Source: Pseudomonas vanderleydeniana
Lineage (GTDB): Bacteria; Pseudomonadota; Gammaproteobacteria; Pseudomonadales; Pseudomonadaceae
DNA length: 64,000 nt
NCBI RefSeq assembly: GCF_014268755.2
Contig: NZ_CP077093.1
Location: 3,584,001 to 3,648,000, forward strand
Direction: 5' to 3'
This document shows, in pieces, positions 1 through 8,730 of the stretch. Position numbers and translations under genes: made by a program. Within the stretch, counting starts at the first letter, position 1; each line of letters opens with the position of its first letter. The notes under the pieces are model-generated. The model was not told where the DNA came from, did no database searches, and saw only the letters and a program-made list of their open reading frames with translations.

Positions 1-2
1 CC

Positions 3-788
3 GCAGAACGCTCCGGAGCCTTCCCGCCGCCTGCCCAGTCGTTGCTGGACGGGCGCCTGTGTCTGCAATTGTTGCCACGCTCAGCCTACAGCGCGCGTGA
101 TCCGGTGCAGTGGCAGACCCTTGGGGTCGCCCTGGAGCAGCAGCGGGGCGTGCATGCGATCGACTCCGACCACCGGGTGGACTTTGATACTCACCCTGGA
201 ACCCTGGCACTGACGCCACCGGGTGTCGAGGTGTTTTCCGAATCCGCCGAGGGTGGCGAATACCTGCTGGTGCGCTGGCAACTCGAAGATGATCGTCCAG
301 GGTTGCAGCATCGACTGGAGAGCCCCGGCCATGCACGGGGACTGGCACTGGGGCGGCAACTGCGCCGGCTGCTGCTGGAGCCGGGCGCTGATCCATTGAT
401 GCTGGAAGCCGCTGCACTGGAGTTTGTCAGGTTGTGTGAATCCATGCCGGAGGGCAAGCCCGGGCAAACCGACTTCTCGGCCGTTCTGCATCGTTTTGCC
501 GAAGACTTCGCCCAACCCCTGAGCCTGGCGCAACTGGCGGCCGGGCAGGGGCAGTCGGAGTTGCGCTTTCTGCGCGATTTCACCCGGTCCATCGGCATGA
601 CACCGCATGCCTATCTGCTGGAGGTGCGGGTGCAGGCGGCACGACGGATGATCGAGTTTGGCGATCTGCCGCTGGCGGAGATTGCACTGGATTGCGGTTT
701 TGCCCACCAGTCTCACCTGGGCAGCGCCTTTCGCAAGGTGCTCGGGATCACGCCTGGGGAGTACCGCAGGCGTGTCACGGGTCGTTAA
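3..788 (+). CDS. AraC/XylS-family transcriptional regulator, 5' end outside the window
   Basis: The reading frame is open from the left edge, so the N-terminus and real start are missing. A TTG at 42 is only an internal codon. The last ~100 residues form the two helix-turn-helix motifs of the AraC family: 'LSLAQLAAGQGQSELRFLRDF', then 'LPLAEIALDCGFAHQSHLGSAF', then the family ending 'GITPGEYRR'. The upstream part would be the sensing cupin-like domain but has no recognisable ligand signature. It is convergent with the small gene at 798-1022, only 9 bp away, so a link to the oxidase genes is possible but not shown. The target is unknown. Confidence 0.85.
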   Translation, partial: AERSGAFPPPAQSLLDGRLCLQLLPRSAYSARDPVQWQTLGVALEQQRGVHAIDSDHRVDFDTHPGTLALTPPGVEVFSESAEGGEYLLVRWQLEDDRPGLQHRLESPGHARGLALGRQLRRLLLEPGADPLMLEAAALEFVRLCESMPEGKPGQTDFSAVLHRFAEDFAQPLSLAQLAAGQGQSELRFLRDFTRSIGMTPHAYLLEVRVQAARRMIEFGDLPLAEIALDCGFAHQSHLGSAFRKVLGITPGEYRRRVTGR

Positions 789-797
789 GTCGCCCTC

Positions 798-1022
798 CTA
801 CATGTCCAGTCGGGTCCACTGCCCAGGCGATGGCTGTTCGACCACCGCTTGGGGCACCACCTTGCCTGTGGCCTCTTCAACCCGTTGCGCGACAGGCGGG
901 TCATCGGAGAACAGCATCAGGCTGGCGTCATCCAGGCTTTTATCCGATTGCCCGCGCAAGCAGTAGCTCACGCCCAGGTACAGTGACGTCACGGCCAGCA
1001 GGTTCAAGAGGATTTCCAGCAT
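798..1022 (-). CDS. Small membrane protein downstream of orphan ccoN (74 aa)
   Basis: A 74-residue protein starting MLEILLNLLAVTSLYLGV, with one N-terminal membrane segment (about residues 3-22) and a short polar tail rich in acidic and Gln/Pro residues. It begins 26 bp after the ccoN stop on the same strand, so the two are probably co-transcribed. In P. aeruginosa the orphan ccoN4 is, as I recall, also followed by a small hypothetical protein, and this is likely its counterpart. A longer frame reaching to 1277 overlaps ccoN and is rejected because the extra part is out-of-frame shadow of ccoN. Role unknown; a subunit-like partner of the oxidase is an inference. Confidence 0.65.
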   Translation of the reverse strand: MLEILLNLLAVTSLYLGVSYCLRGQSDKSLDDASLMLFSDDPPVAQRVEEATGKVVPQAVVEQPSPGQWTRLDM

Positions 1023-1048
1023 CGGGATTTGCTCCTGTCCGTGAGTGC

Positions 1049-2476
1049 TCAGGCAATCTGCGCCGACTGATGGGCCAGCGTGCGATCTGCCACTCGCACC
1101 GTACGCCAGGTGTTGTAGGCCATCAGCAGCATGCCGCCGAGAAAGAACACGCCACCGACAAAACGCACGATGAACCCGGGGTGGCTCGCCAGCAGTGCCT
1201 CGACGAAGGAGTAGGTGAGGGTGCCGTCCTCGTTCACGGCTCGCCACATCAGGCCCTGGGTGATGCCGTTGACCCACATCGAGGCGATGTAGAGCACGGT
1301 GCCGATGGTGGCGAGCCAGAAATGCAGGTTGATCAGGCCGACACTGTGCATCTGCTCGCGACCGAACACCCTGGGAATCATGTGGTACAGCGAACCGAAG
1401 GTGATCATCGCCACCCAGCCCAGGGCGCCCGCGTGCACGTGACCGATAGTCCAGTCGGTGTAGTGGGAGAGGGCGTTGACGGTCTTGATCGCCATCATCG
1501 GTCCTTCGAAGGTCGACATGCCGTAGAACGCCAGGGACACCACGAGGAAGCGCAGGATCGGATCGGTGCGCAGCTTATGCCAGGCGCCCGAGAGGGTCAT
1601 CATGCCGTTGATCATGCCGCCCCAGCTCGGTGCCAGCAGGATCAGCGACATGGCCATGCCCAGCGACTGCGCCCAGTCCGGCAGGGCCGTGTAGTGCAGG
1701 TGGTGCGGGCCGGCCCAGATGTACAGGGTGATCAGCGCCCAGAAATGCACGATCGACAAGCGATACGAGTAGACCGGCCGCCCTACCTGCTTGGGCACGA
1801 AGTAATACATCATGCCGAGAAAGCCCGTGGTCAGGAAAAAGCCCACGGCGTTGTGCCCATACCACCACTGCACCATGGCATCGGTGGCACCGGAGTAGAC
1901 CGGGTAGGACTTGAACCAGCTCACCGGGATCGACAGGTGATTGACCACGTGCAACATGGCGATCACCAGAATGAAGGCACCGAAGAACCAGTTGCCGACG
2001 TAGATGTGGCGGGTCTTGCGGCGCACCACGGTAGTGAAGAACACGATGGCATAGGCGACCCAGACCACCGCCATCCAGACCGCGCCGCTGAATTCGATCT
2101 CGGCGTACTCCTTGGTGGTGGTGTAGCCCAGCGGCAGGCTGATGAACAGGATCACGATCACCGCTTGCCAGCCCCAGAAGGTGAACGCTGCAAGGCTGTC
2201 GCTGTACAGCCGCACCTGGCAGGTACGCTGGACCGCGTAGTAGCTGGCGGCGAACTGTGCGCTACCGGCGAAGCCGAAGATCACCAGGCTGGTGTGCAAC
2301 GGGCGCAGTCGGCCGAAGGTGGTCCAGGGCAGATCCAGGTTCATCTCGGGCCAGACCAGTTGCGAGGCGATCAGCACACCCATCGCCATGCCGATCACGC
2401 CCCAGAACACGGTGGCGATGACGAACTGTCGGACCACCTTGTAGTTATAGGCTTCTGTGTTTGCTGCTGTACTCAT
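1049..2476 (-). CDS. ccoN: Orphan cbb3-type cytochrome c oxidase subunit I (CcoN)
   Basis: A 475-aa polytopic haem-copper oxidase catalytic subunit that reduces O2 to water at a haem b3/CuB site in the inner membrane. Family marks are the haem-b ligand region '[13 protein letters not shown]', the CuB ligands '[10 protein letters not shown]' and 'WAGPHHLHY', the helix with Tyr in '[11 protein letters not shown]', and the haem ligands in '[10 protein letters not shown]'. I chose the ATG at 2476 ([13 protein letters not shown]); the longer frame from 2551 would add a non-conserved leader that crosses an inverted repeat. No ccoO, ccoP or ccoQ lies nearby, so it is an orphan like P. aeruginosa ccoN4, whose product can exchange into other cbb3 complexes and is linked to cyanide tolerance. 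That role is inferred here from the orphan state. Confidence 0.93.
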   Translation of the reverse strand: MSTAANTEAYNYKVVRQFVIATVFWGVIGMAMGVLIASQLVWPEMNLDLPWTTFGRLRPLHTSLVIFGFAGSAQFAASYYAVQRTCQVRLYSDSLAAFTFWGWQAVIVILFISLPLGYTTTKEYAEIEFSGAVWMAVVWVAYAIVFFTTVVRRKTRHIYVGNWFFGAFILVIAMLHVVNHLSIPVSWFKSYPVYSGATDAMVQWWYGHNAVGFFLTTGFLGMMYYFVPKQVGRPVYSYRLSIVHFWALITLYIWAGPHHLHYTALPDWAQSLGMAMSLILLAPSWGGMINGMMTLSGAWHKLRTDPILRFLVVSLAFYGMSTFEGPMMAIKTVNALSHYTDWTIGHVHAGALGWVAMITFGSLYHMIPRVFGREQMHSVGLINLHFWLATIGTVLYIASMWVNGITQGLMWRAVNEDGTLTYSFVEALLASHPGFIVRFVGGVFFLGGMLLMAYNTWRTVRVADRTLAHQSAQIA

Positions 2477-2504
2477 GGTCAAGTCTTCCACGGTTGCCAG
2501 ATCG

Positions 2505-2527
2505 TGCCGGGCCACCCTGGCCCGGCA
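2505..2527 (-). promoter_or_regulatory. Perfect 10-bp inverted repeat upstream of ccoN
   Basis: TGCCGGGCCA-CCC-TGGCCCGGCA, a perfect GC-rich hairpin 28-51 bases before the ccoN start codon. No T-tract follows it on the minus strand, so it is not an ordinary terminator. It could be a leader RNA structure or an operator. No clear Anr box (TTGAT-N4-ATCAA) was found between 2477 and 2870. Confidence 0.5.
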
Positions 2528-2870
2528 TGACGCGACTGTAGGAATTGCCATGGACGCAAAACAGACTCAGAAATGGCTCATTCATGCGGATCAGGCTTTT
2601 ATCCTGGCTGGATTGGCTTCGATCCACTCTGATCCGTATTTTTGTTGATCCCTTTGCACTGTTTGTCCGTAGCGGCATGGCAGGGCGCTGATCGACAAAG
2701 CTCCAGGATATGGGTGACGATCGTTGCTGTCGGGTCCTACAGAAAAAAACCGTATTTCAGATTTGCCGCCTCTTCGATGGTGTGCGAATTTGTTCGCCCC
2801 CACGGTAGGTCGATTGACGCTTTCGTGGTTAACTTCGGCCTCTTCAACATTTTCTGGAAGGATTTCGCTC
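2528..2870. other. Intergenic region between ccoN and tpx
   Basis: Divergent promoter region with no convincing gene. The stretch 2785-2870 is partly repeated upstream of the second tpx copy: a TTGACG-like element and GTGGTTAACTTCG followed by the AAGGATTCGCT-type ribosome binding site appear before both genes. This suggests the peroxidase promoter was duplicated with the gene. Confidence 0.4.
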
Positions 2871-3371
2871 ATGGCTCAAGTCACCCTCAAAGGCAACCCG
2901 GTCAAGGTCAACGGCCAACTGCCACAGGTCGGCACCAAGGCCCCAGCCTTCTCCCTGGTCAACGCCGGCCTGGCTGACGTCACCCTGGAAAACTTTGCCG
3001 GCAAGCGCAAGGTGCTGAACATTTTCCCAAGCGTCGACACGCCGACCTGCGCCACTTCCGTTCGCAAGTTCAACGCCCAGGCCAACGACGTGGCCAACAC
3101 CGTGGTGCTGTGCATCTCGGCTGACCTGCCATTCGCCCAGGCGCGCTTCTGCGGCGCCGAAGGCCTGGAAAACGTCCAGAACCTGTCGACCCTGCGTGGT
3201 CGCGAGTTCATCGAGAACTACGGCGTGGCTATCGCTGAAGGCCCGCTGACCGGCCTGACCGCTCGTGCGGTGGTGGTCCTGGATGAAAACAACAACGTCC
3301 TGCACAGCGAGCTGGTTGGCGAAATCGCCGACGAGCCCAACTACGACGCCGCCCTGGCCGTACTGAAGTAA
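2871..3371 (+). CDS. tpx: Thiol peroxidase Tpx, copy 1
   Basis: A 166-aa atypical 2-Cys peroxiredoxin that reduces hydrogen peroxide and alkyl hydroperoxides using thioredoxin. The peroxidatic cysteine is C60 in '[10 protein letters not shown]' and the resolving cysteine is C94 in '[12 protein letters not shown]', the usual Tpx spacing. The ATG at 2871 is preceded by GGAAGGA; the longer frame from 2724 is leader sequence. The product is cytosolic or periplasmic-loose, with no signal peptide. The gene is followed by its own intrinsic terminator and then by a second tpx copy, so the two copies can be expressed independently. Confidence 0.95.
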   Translation: MAQVTLKGNPVKVNGQLPQVGTKAPAFSLVNAGLADVTLENFAGKRKVLNIFPSVDTPTCATSVRKFNAQANDVANTVVLCISADLPFAQARFCGAEGLENVQNLSTLRGREFIENYGVAIAEGPLTGLTARAVVVLDENNNVLHSELVGEIADEPNYDAALAVLK

Positions 3372-3390
3372 ACGGCAGCACGCGTCACCG

Positions 3391-3419
3391 ACGGCCTGGC
3401 ATTGTCCAGGCCGTTTTTG
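3391..3419 (+). terminator. Intrinsic terminator of tpx copy 1
   Basis: Stem ACGGCCTGG / CCAGGCCGT with a 6-base loop, followed by TTTTT. It begins 19 bp after the tpx stop. Confidence 0.9.
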
Positions 3420-3649
3420 TCTGTGCCGCCCGTGTGGCGAGCGGGCTTGTCCGCACTGGCGCGCGAAGCGGGCCTGAAACCTGAATCCCATTTCAACTGT
3501 CATACCGCGATGCCTGGTCACAGGCCGCTCTGGTCTGGGCCTTCCGGACTCTGCCGTGCTGTGACAATTTGTGTTTGGCCGTAGGTGTCAACGGCATATC
3601 GTGGTTAACTTCGACCTTTCTCCTACAACTGTTCAAAAGGATTCGCTTC

Positions 3650-4150
3650 ATGGCTCAAGTGACGCGCAGGGGTGTGGTGGTGCAGGTCAACGGCGAGCTG
3701 CCGCAGCCCAGCACCCGGGCGCCGGCATTCTCCCTGGTGAACAAGGACCTGGCGGATGTCGCCCTGGGTGACTTTGCCGGCAAGCGCAAGGTGCTGAACA
3801 TCTTCCCCAGTGTCGACACCCCCACCTGCGCCAGGTCGGTCCGCACGTTCAACGCCCATGCCAATGCGCTGAGCAATACCGTGGTACTGTGCATTTCCGG
3901 TGACCTGCCGTTCGCCCAGGCGCGTTTCTGTGGTGCCGAAGGCCTGGACAACGTACAGAGCCTGTCGACCTTGCGTGGCGGCCAATTCATGCAAGACTAC
4001 GGTGTAGCCATTGCCGACGGCCCACTCGCGGGGCTCACCGCCCGGGCCGTAGTGGTACTCGATGAGCAGGACCAGGTGCTGCACAGTGAACTGGTCGCCG
4101 ATATCGGCCAGGAACCCGACTACGCCGCCGCCCTCGCTGTCTTGCAGTAA
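3650..4150 (+). CDS. tpx: Thiol peroxidase Tpx, copy 2 (tandem paralogue)
   Basis: Also 166 aa and about three quarters identical by eye to the gene 278 bp upstream. It retains C60 ('VDTPTCA') and C94 ('[10 protein letters not shown]'), so it should be an active thioredoxin-dependent peroxidase. Changes cluster in the N-terminal 25 residues and near the C-terminus. The ATG at 3650 is preceded by AAAAGGATTCGCTTC, nearly the same leader as copy 1, and the upstream GTGGTTAACTTCG element and the downstream terminator stem are also shared. The whole unit, promoter to terminator, therefore appears duplicated in tandem and then diverged. Confidence 0.93.
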   Translation: MAQVTRRGVVVQVNGELPQPSTRAPAFSLVNKDLADVALGDFAGKRKVLNIFPSVDTPTCARSVRTFNAHANALSNTVVLCISGDLPFAQARFCGAEGLDNVQSLSTLRGGQFMQDYGVAIADGPLAGLTARAVVVLDEQDQVLHSELVADIGQEPDYAAALAVLQ

Positions 4151-4168
4151 GCGACCTTGCCTCTGTCG

Positions 4169-4197
4169 ACGGCCTGACCCTGTCCAGGCCGTTTTTC
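4169..4197 (+). terminator. Intrinsic terminator of tpx copy 2
   Basis: Stem ACGGCCTG / CAGGCCGT followed by TTTTT. It is almost identical to the terminator of copy 1, which supports duplication of the complete unit. Confidence 0.9.
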
Positions 4198-4236
4198 ATT
4201 GGCGTTTCAGTGCCTTGGTCGAAGGTCGAAGAAGGT

Positions 4237-4274
4237 CATGCAAAGGTAAATTGCCGGTAAAGGCACTTTGCATG
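4237..4274 (+). promoter_or_regulatory. Inverted repeat with GGTAAA direct repeats upstream of muxA
   Basis: CATGCAAAG and its exact reverse complement CTTTGCATG are 20 bases apart. Inside them TGCC/GGCA can form a second short stem, and GGTAAA occurs twice with 11-base periodicity. The element ends 53 bp before the muxA start, so it could be an operator for a regulator of the efflux operon or a leader hairpin. Confidence 0.5.
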
Positions 4275-4327
4275 AAACATTTGAGTGCTTATCTTTCATC
4301 CTCCTAAGGAAGAAGCTCTCGCACATA

Positions 4328-5632
4328 ATGGTTGGTCATTCCATGCAATCCTCTGCTCCTCGCAAGTCCCGTCGTTGGCTGTTCGGCCTGTTCACCGTGT
4401 TGATCATCGCGGCGCTGTGCTGGCATTTCTGGCCAGCCGGCGATCACAAGACCGAACACAAGCAGCCCGCCGGACGTACCGGCAAGAGCGGCATGATGCG
4501 CCCCGGCTTCGGCGCCTCCACCGGCCCGGTACCGGTGCGCGTGGCACCGGCGACCGTCGGCGATTTCCCGCTCTACTACAAGGCGCTGGGTACCGTGACC
4601 GCGCTCAATACGGTCAATGTGCGTGCGCAGGTGGGCGGGCAACTGGTCAAGATCAACTTCCAGGAAGGGCAGATGGTCAAGGCTGGCGATGTGCTCGCCG
4701 AGATCGACCCGCGCAACTATGAAAGCGCCTTGCTGCAGGCCCAGGGCACCTTGTTGCAGAGCCAGGCCCAACTGAAGAATGCCCAGGTCGACCTGCAGCG
4801 CTATCGCGGGCTGTATGCCGAGGACAGCATCGCCAAGCAGACCCTGGATACCGCCGAAGCCACCGTGCTGCAGTACCAGGGCACCGTGAAGAACAACCAG
4901 GGTGCGGTCGACGCCGCCAAGCTGAACCTGGCCTTCACCAAGATCCGCGCGCCGATTTCCGGACGCCTGGGCTTGCGCCAGCTGGACGTCGGTAACCTGC
5001 TGGCGGCCAACGATACCCAGGCCGTCGCGGTGATCACCCAGACCCAGCCGATCAGCGTGGCGTTCACCCTGCCGGAGAACAACCTCGACGTCGTGTTGCC
5101 ACGTTTCCGTAGCGGTGCGCATCTGCCGGCCGAGGCCTGGGACCGCGGCGACGTGAAGCTGCAGGCGACCGGTGTGCTGCAGAGCCTGGACAACCAGATC
5201 GACATCACCACCGGCACCCTGAAGTTCAAGGCGCTCTACGAGAACAAGGACCAGAACCTGTTCCCCAACCAGTTCGTCAATGTGCGCCTGCTTGCCGACA
5301 CGCTGAAGGGCGTGATACTGGCCCCGAGTGCGGCGATCCAGTTCGGTACCGACGGCACCTTCGTCTATGCGCTGGATGGCGAGAAAAAGGTCAAGATTCG
5401 TCCATTGAAAGTCGGTCCAAGCGACGGCAACGTCACCGTGATCACTTCGGGCCTGGCCGCCGGCGATCGCGTCGTGCTGGAAGGCACCGACCGTCTCAAG
5501 GACGGCGGCGAGGTGGAAGTGGTCAATGACAGCCAGGACGTGCCGAGCACGCCAGCAGGGCAGTTGCATGGCTCCAAGACCAAGGACGCGGACGCAGGGG
5601 CTGAGGCCAAGGCGAAAAAGGTCGGCGCATGA
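4328..5632 (+). CDS. muxA: RND efflux membrane-fusion protein MuxA (MdtA-like)
   Basis: A 434-aa periplasmic adaptor of a tripartite RND pump, linking the inner-membrane transporter to the outer-membrane channel. It has an N-terminal membrane anchor ('[15 protein letters not shown]', about residues 22-36), then the split lipoyl/barrel-sandwich domain ('[12 protein letters not shown]' and '[15 protein letters not shown]') around an alpha-helical hairpin, and a C-terminal beta-barrel with '[10 protein letters not shown]'. The start is uncertain: ATG 4328 lies 15 bases after AAGGAAG, and ATG 4343 (MQSSAPRK) is an alternative. The stop overlaps the muxB start in ATGA. The order MFP-RND-RND-OMF matches MuxABC-OpmB of P. 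aeruginosa and MdtABC of enterobacteria, which export novobiocin, macrolides and related drugs. Confidence 0.92.
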   Translation: MVGHSMQSSAPRKSRRWLFGLFTVLIIAALCWHFWPAGDHKTEHKQPAGRTGKSGMMRPGFGASTGPVPVRVAPATVGDFPLYYKALGTVTALNTVNVRAQVGGQLVKINFQEGQMVKAGDVLAEIDPRNYESALLQAQGTLLQSQAQLKNAQVDLQRYRGLYAEDSIAKQTLDTAEATVLQYQGTVKNNQGAVDAAKLNLAFTKIRAPISGRLGLRQLDVGNLLAANDTQAVAVITQTQPISVAFTLPENNLDVVLPRFRSGAHLPAEAWDRGDVKLQATGVLQSLDNQIDITTGTLKFKALYENKDQNLFPNQFVNVRLLADTLKGVILAPSAAIQFGTDGTFVYALDGEKKVKIRPLKVGPSDGNVTVITSGLAAGDRVVLEGTDRLKDGGEVEVVNDSQDVPSTPAGQLHGSKTKDADAGAEAKAKKVGA

Positions 5633-8600
5633 ATCTCTCGCGGCTGTTCATTCTCCGCCCGGTAGCCACCACCCTGAGCATGCTGGCGATTGTCCTGGCC
5701 GGGGTGATCGCCTACCGGCTGCTGCCGGTCTCGGCACTGCCCCAGGTCGACTACCCGACCATCCGCGTCATGACCCTGTATCCGGGCGCCAGCCCGGATG
5801 TGATGACCAGTGCGGTCACGGCCCCCCTGGAACGCCAGTTCGGGCAGATGCCCGGGCTGACCCAGATGGCATCCACCAGCTCCGGCGGTGCCTCGGTGCT
5901 GACCCTGCGCTTCAACCTCGACATCAACATGGATGTCGCGGAGCAACAGGTCCAGGCGGCGATCAACGCGGCAACCAACCTGTTGCCCAAGGATTTGCCG
6001 GCACCCCCGGTGTACAACAAGGTCAACCCGGCCGATACCCCGGTACTGACCCTGGCGATCACCTCGAAAACCATGCTGCTGCCCAAGCTCAACGACCTGG
6101 TCGACACCCGCATGGCGCAGAAGATCGCCCAGATCAGCGGCGTCGGCATGGTCAGCATCGCCGGTGGCCAGCGCCAGGCGGTACGGATCAAGGTCAATCC
6201 CGAGGCCCTGGCGGCCAACAGCCTGAACCTGTCCGATGTGCGCACGCTGATTGGCGCCTCCAACGTCAACCAGCCCAAGGGTAACTTTGATGGCCCGACG
6301 CGGGTATCGATGCTCGATGCGAACGACCAACTGCGTTCGCCCAAGGAATACGCCGAGCTGATCCTCGCCTACAAGAACGGGGCGCCGTTGCGCCTGAAGG
6401 ACGTGGCCGAGATCGTCGATGGCGCGGAAAACGAGCGCCTGGCGGCCTGGGCCAATGAAAACCAGGCCGTGCTGCTCAACATCCAGCGTCAGCCGGGGGC
6501 CAACGTCATCGAGGTGGTCGACCGGATCAAGGCGCTGTTGCCGAGCATCACCGACAACCTGCCGGCCGGCATCGACGTGGCCGTGCTGACTGACCGTACC
6601 CAGACCATCCGCGCCTCGGTTACCGACGTCCAGCATGAACTGCTGATCGCCATCGCCCTGGTGGTGATGGTGACGTTCCTGTTCCTGCGCCGGGCCAGTG
6701 CCACGATCATTCCGTCAGTGGCCGTGCCGCTGTCGCTGATCGGTACCTTTGGGGTCATGTACCTGGCGGGCTTCTCGGTCAACAACCTGACGCTGATGGC
6801 GTTGACCATCGCCACCGGTTTCGTGGTCGACGATGCCATCGTCATGCTGGAAAACATCTCGCGCTTCGTCGAGGAAGGCGACAGCCCGATGCAGGCGGCC
6901 CTCAAGGGCGCCAAGCAGATCGGCTTCACCCTGGTGTCGCTGACCCTGTCGCTGATCGCGGTACTGATCCCGCTGCTGTTCATGGCTGACGTGGTCGGGC
7001 GGTTGTTCCGCGAGTTCGCCATTACCCTGGCGGTGGCGATCCTGATTTCCCTGGTGGTCTCGTTGACCCTGACCCCGATGATGTGTGCCCGCCTGCTCAA
7101 GCGCGAGCCCAAGGAAGAGGAGCAGGGGCGTTTCTACCGCGCCAGTGGTGCCTGGATCGACTGGCTGATCGAAGCCTACGGACGCAAGCTGCAATGGGTA
7201 CTGAAGCACCAGCCGCTGACCCTGCTGGTCGCCATCGGTACCCTGGCGCTGACCGTGTTCCTTTACCTGATGGTGCCCAAGGGTTTCTTCCCGGTGCAGG
7301 ATACCGGGGTGATCCAGGGCATTTCCGAAGCGCCGCAGGCCGTATCGTTCGCGGCCATGAGCCAGCGCCAACAGGAGCTGGCCAAGGTGATTCTGGCCGA
7401 CCCGGCGGTGGAAAGCCTGTCTTCCTACATCGGTGTCGATGGTGATAACGCCACCCTCAACAGCGGCCGCCTGCTGATCAACCTCAAGCCGCATCGCCAG
7501 CGTGATCTCAGTGCGGCCCAGGTCATCAACCGTCTGCAACCGCAAGTTGACCAGCTGGTAGGTATCCGCCTGTTCATGCAGCCGGTGCAGGACCTGACCA
7601 TCGAGGACCGCGTCAGCCGGACCCAGTATCAGTTCAGCATGTCCTCGCCGGATGCCGACCTGCTCGCCGAGTGGAGTGGCAAGCTGCTGCAGGCCCTGGC
7701 CGAGCGGCCGGAACTGACCGATGTCGCCAGCGACCTGCAGGACAAGGGCCTGCAGGTGTACCTGGTGATCGATCGCGATGCCGCCTCGCGGCTGGGAGTC
7801 TCGGTTTCCGATATCACCGATGCGCTGTACGACGGCTTCGGCCAGCGGCAGATCTCCACCATCTACACCCAGGCCAGCCAGTATCGCGTGGTGCTCCAGG
7901 CCCAGGCCGGGGAGAAGATCGGTCCGGCGGCGCTCGACCAGATCCACGTCAAGACCACCAGCGGCAGCCAGGTTCGCCTGTCGAGCCTGGCCCGGATCGA
8001 GGAACGCCAGGCGCAACTGGCGATTTCCCATATCGGCCAGTTCCCGGCGGTGACGATGTCGTTCAACCTCGCGCCGGGCATCGCCCTGGGCAAGGGCGTC
8101 GAGATCATCGACCAGGTCAAGCAGGACATCGGCATGCCGATCGGCGTGCAGACCCAGTTCCAGGGCGCTGCCGAAGCCTTCCAGGCCTCGTTGTCGAGCA
8201 CCTTGCTGCTGATCCTGGCGGCCGTGGTGACCATGTACATCGTGCTCGGGGTGCTCTACGAGAGCTACATCCACCCGGTGACGATCCTCTCGACCCTGCC
8301 ATCGGCCGCGGTCGGTGCCTTGCTGGCGCTGATTCTCAGCGGCAACGACCTGGGCATGATCGCCATCATCGGTATCATCCTGCTGATCGGTATCGTCAAG
8401 AAGAACGCGATCATGATGATCGACTTCGCCCTCGACGCCGAGCGCAACCAGGGCATTGCGCCCGAGCAGGCGATCTACCAGGCGGCACTGCTGCGCTTCC
8501 GGCCGATCCTGATGACCACCCTGGCCGCGCTGTTCGGGGCCGTGCCGCTGATGCTCGCCACCGGTTCCGGGGCCGAGCTGCGCCAGCCGCTGGGCCTGGT

Positions 8601-8730
8601 GATGGTTGGCGGGTTGCTGGTCAGCCAGGTACTGACGCTGTTCACCACGCCGGTGATCTACCTGTTCTTCGATCGCCTGGGACGACGTTGGGGCCGCCAT
8701 CCGAGCCGCCTGGAGCAGGCGGACACATGA
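5629..8730 (+). CDS. muxB: RND multidrug transporter subunit MuxB (MdtB-like)
   Basis: A 1033-aa inner-membrane RND proton antiporter of the HAE1 family. It begins [16 protein letters not shown], the usual cytoplasmic entry into TM1, and has two periplasmic loops and 12 membrane segments. Conserved TM4 carboxylates are seen in '[20 protein letters not shown]', and '[18 protein letters not shown]' marks TM8-9. It forms a heterotrimer with MuxC in the known Mux and Mdt pumps. Start and stop overlap with the neighbouring genes (ATGA at both junctions), so translation is coupled. Long antisense frames within it are GC-driven shadows. Confidence 0.95.
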   Translation: MNLSRLFILRPVATTLSMLAIVLAGVIAYRLLPVSALPQVDYPTIRVMTLYPGASPDVMTSAVTAPLERQFGQMPGLTQMASTSSGGASVLTLRFNLDINMDVAEQQVQAAINAATNLLPKDLPAPPVYNKVNPADTPVLTLAITSKTMLLPKLNDLVDTRMAQKIAQISGVGMVSIAGGQRQAVRIKVNPEALAANSLNLSDVRTLIGASNVNQPKGNFDGPTRVSMLDANDQLRSPKEYAELILAYKNGAPLRLKDVAEIVDGAENERLAAWANENQAVLLNIQRQPGANVIEVVDRIKALLPSITDNLPAGIDVAVLTDRTQTIRASVTDVQHELLIAIALVVMVTFLFLRRASATIIPSVAVPLSLIGTFGVMYLAGFSVNNLTLMALTIATGFVVDDAIVMLENISRFVEEGDSPMQAALKGAKQIGFTLVSLTLSLIAVLIPLLFMADVVGRLFREFAITLAVAILISLVVSLTLTPMMCARLLKREPKEEEQGRFYRASGAWIDWLIEAYGRKLQWVLKHQPLTLLVAIGTLALTVFLYLMVPKGFFPVQDTGVIQGISEAPQAVSFAAMSQRQQELAKVILADPAVESLSSYIGVDGDNATLNSGRLLINLKPHRQRDLSAAQVINRLQPQVDQLVGIRLFMQPVQDLTIEDRVSRTQYQFSMSSPDADLLAEWSGKLLQALAERPELTDVASDLQDKGLQVYLVIDRDAASRLGVSVSDITDALYDGFGQRQISTIYTQASQYRVVLQAQAGEKIGPAALDQIHVKTTSGSQVRLSSLARIEERQAQLAISHIGQFPAVTMSFNLAPGIALGKGVEIIDQVKQDIGMPIGVQTQFQGAAEAFQASLSSTLLLILAAVVTMYIVLGVLYESYIHPVTILSTLPSAAVGALLALILSGNDLGMIAIIGIILLIGIVKKNAIMMIDFALDAERNQGIAPEQAIYQAALLRFRPILMTTLAALFGAVPLMLATGSGAELRQPLGLVMVGGLLVSQVLTLFTTPVIYLFFDRLGRRWGRHPSRLEQADT

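Noticed and set aside
692..2530. 612-codon plus-strand frame opposite ccoN
   Set aside because: It is antisense to clear CcoN motifs and its translation is His/Gln/Arg-rich without domains, as expected from the complement of a high-GC gene.
2641..2660. Possible Anr/FNR box TTGATCCCTTTGCA upstream of ccoN and tpx
   Set aside because: Only the left half-site fits; the right half does not match ATCAA.
6715..8700. 661-codon minus-strand frame opposite muxB, and a similar 693-codon frame at 9696-11777 opposite muxC
   Set aside because: Both mirror the codon bias of RND genes; no ribosome binding site, no recognisable fold.
7671..8726. N-terminal extension of muxC into muxB
   Set aside because: The extension is antiphase to MuxB; the natural start is the ATGA overlap at 8727 with the RND N-terminus [11 protein letters not shown].
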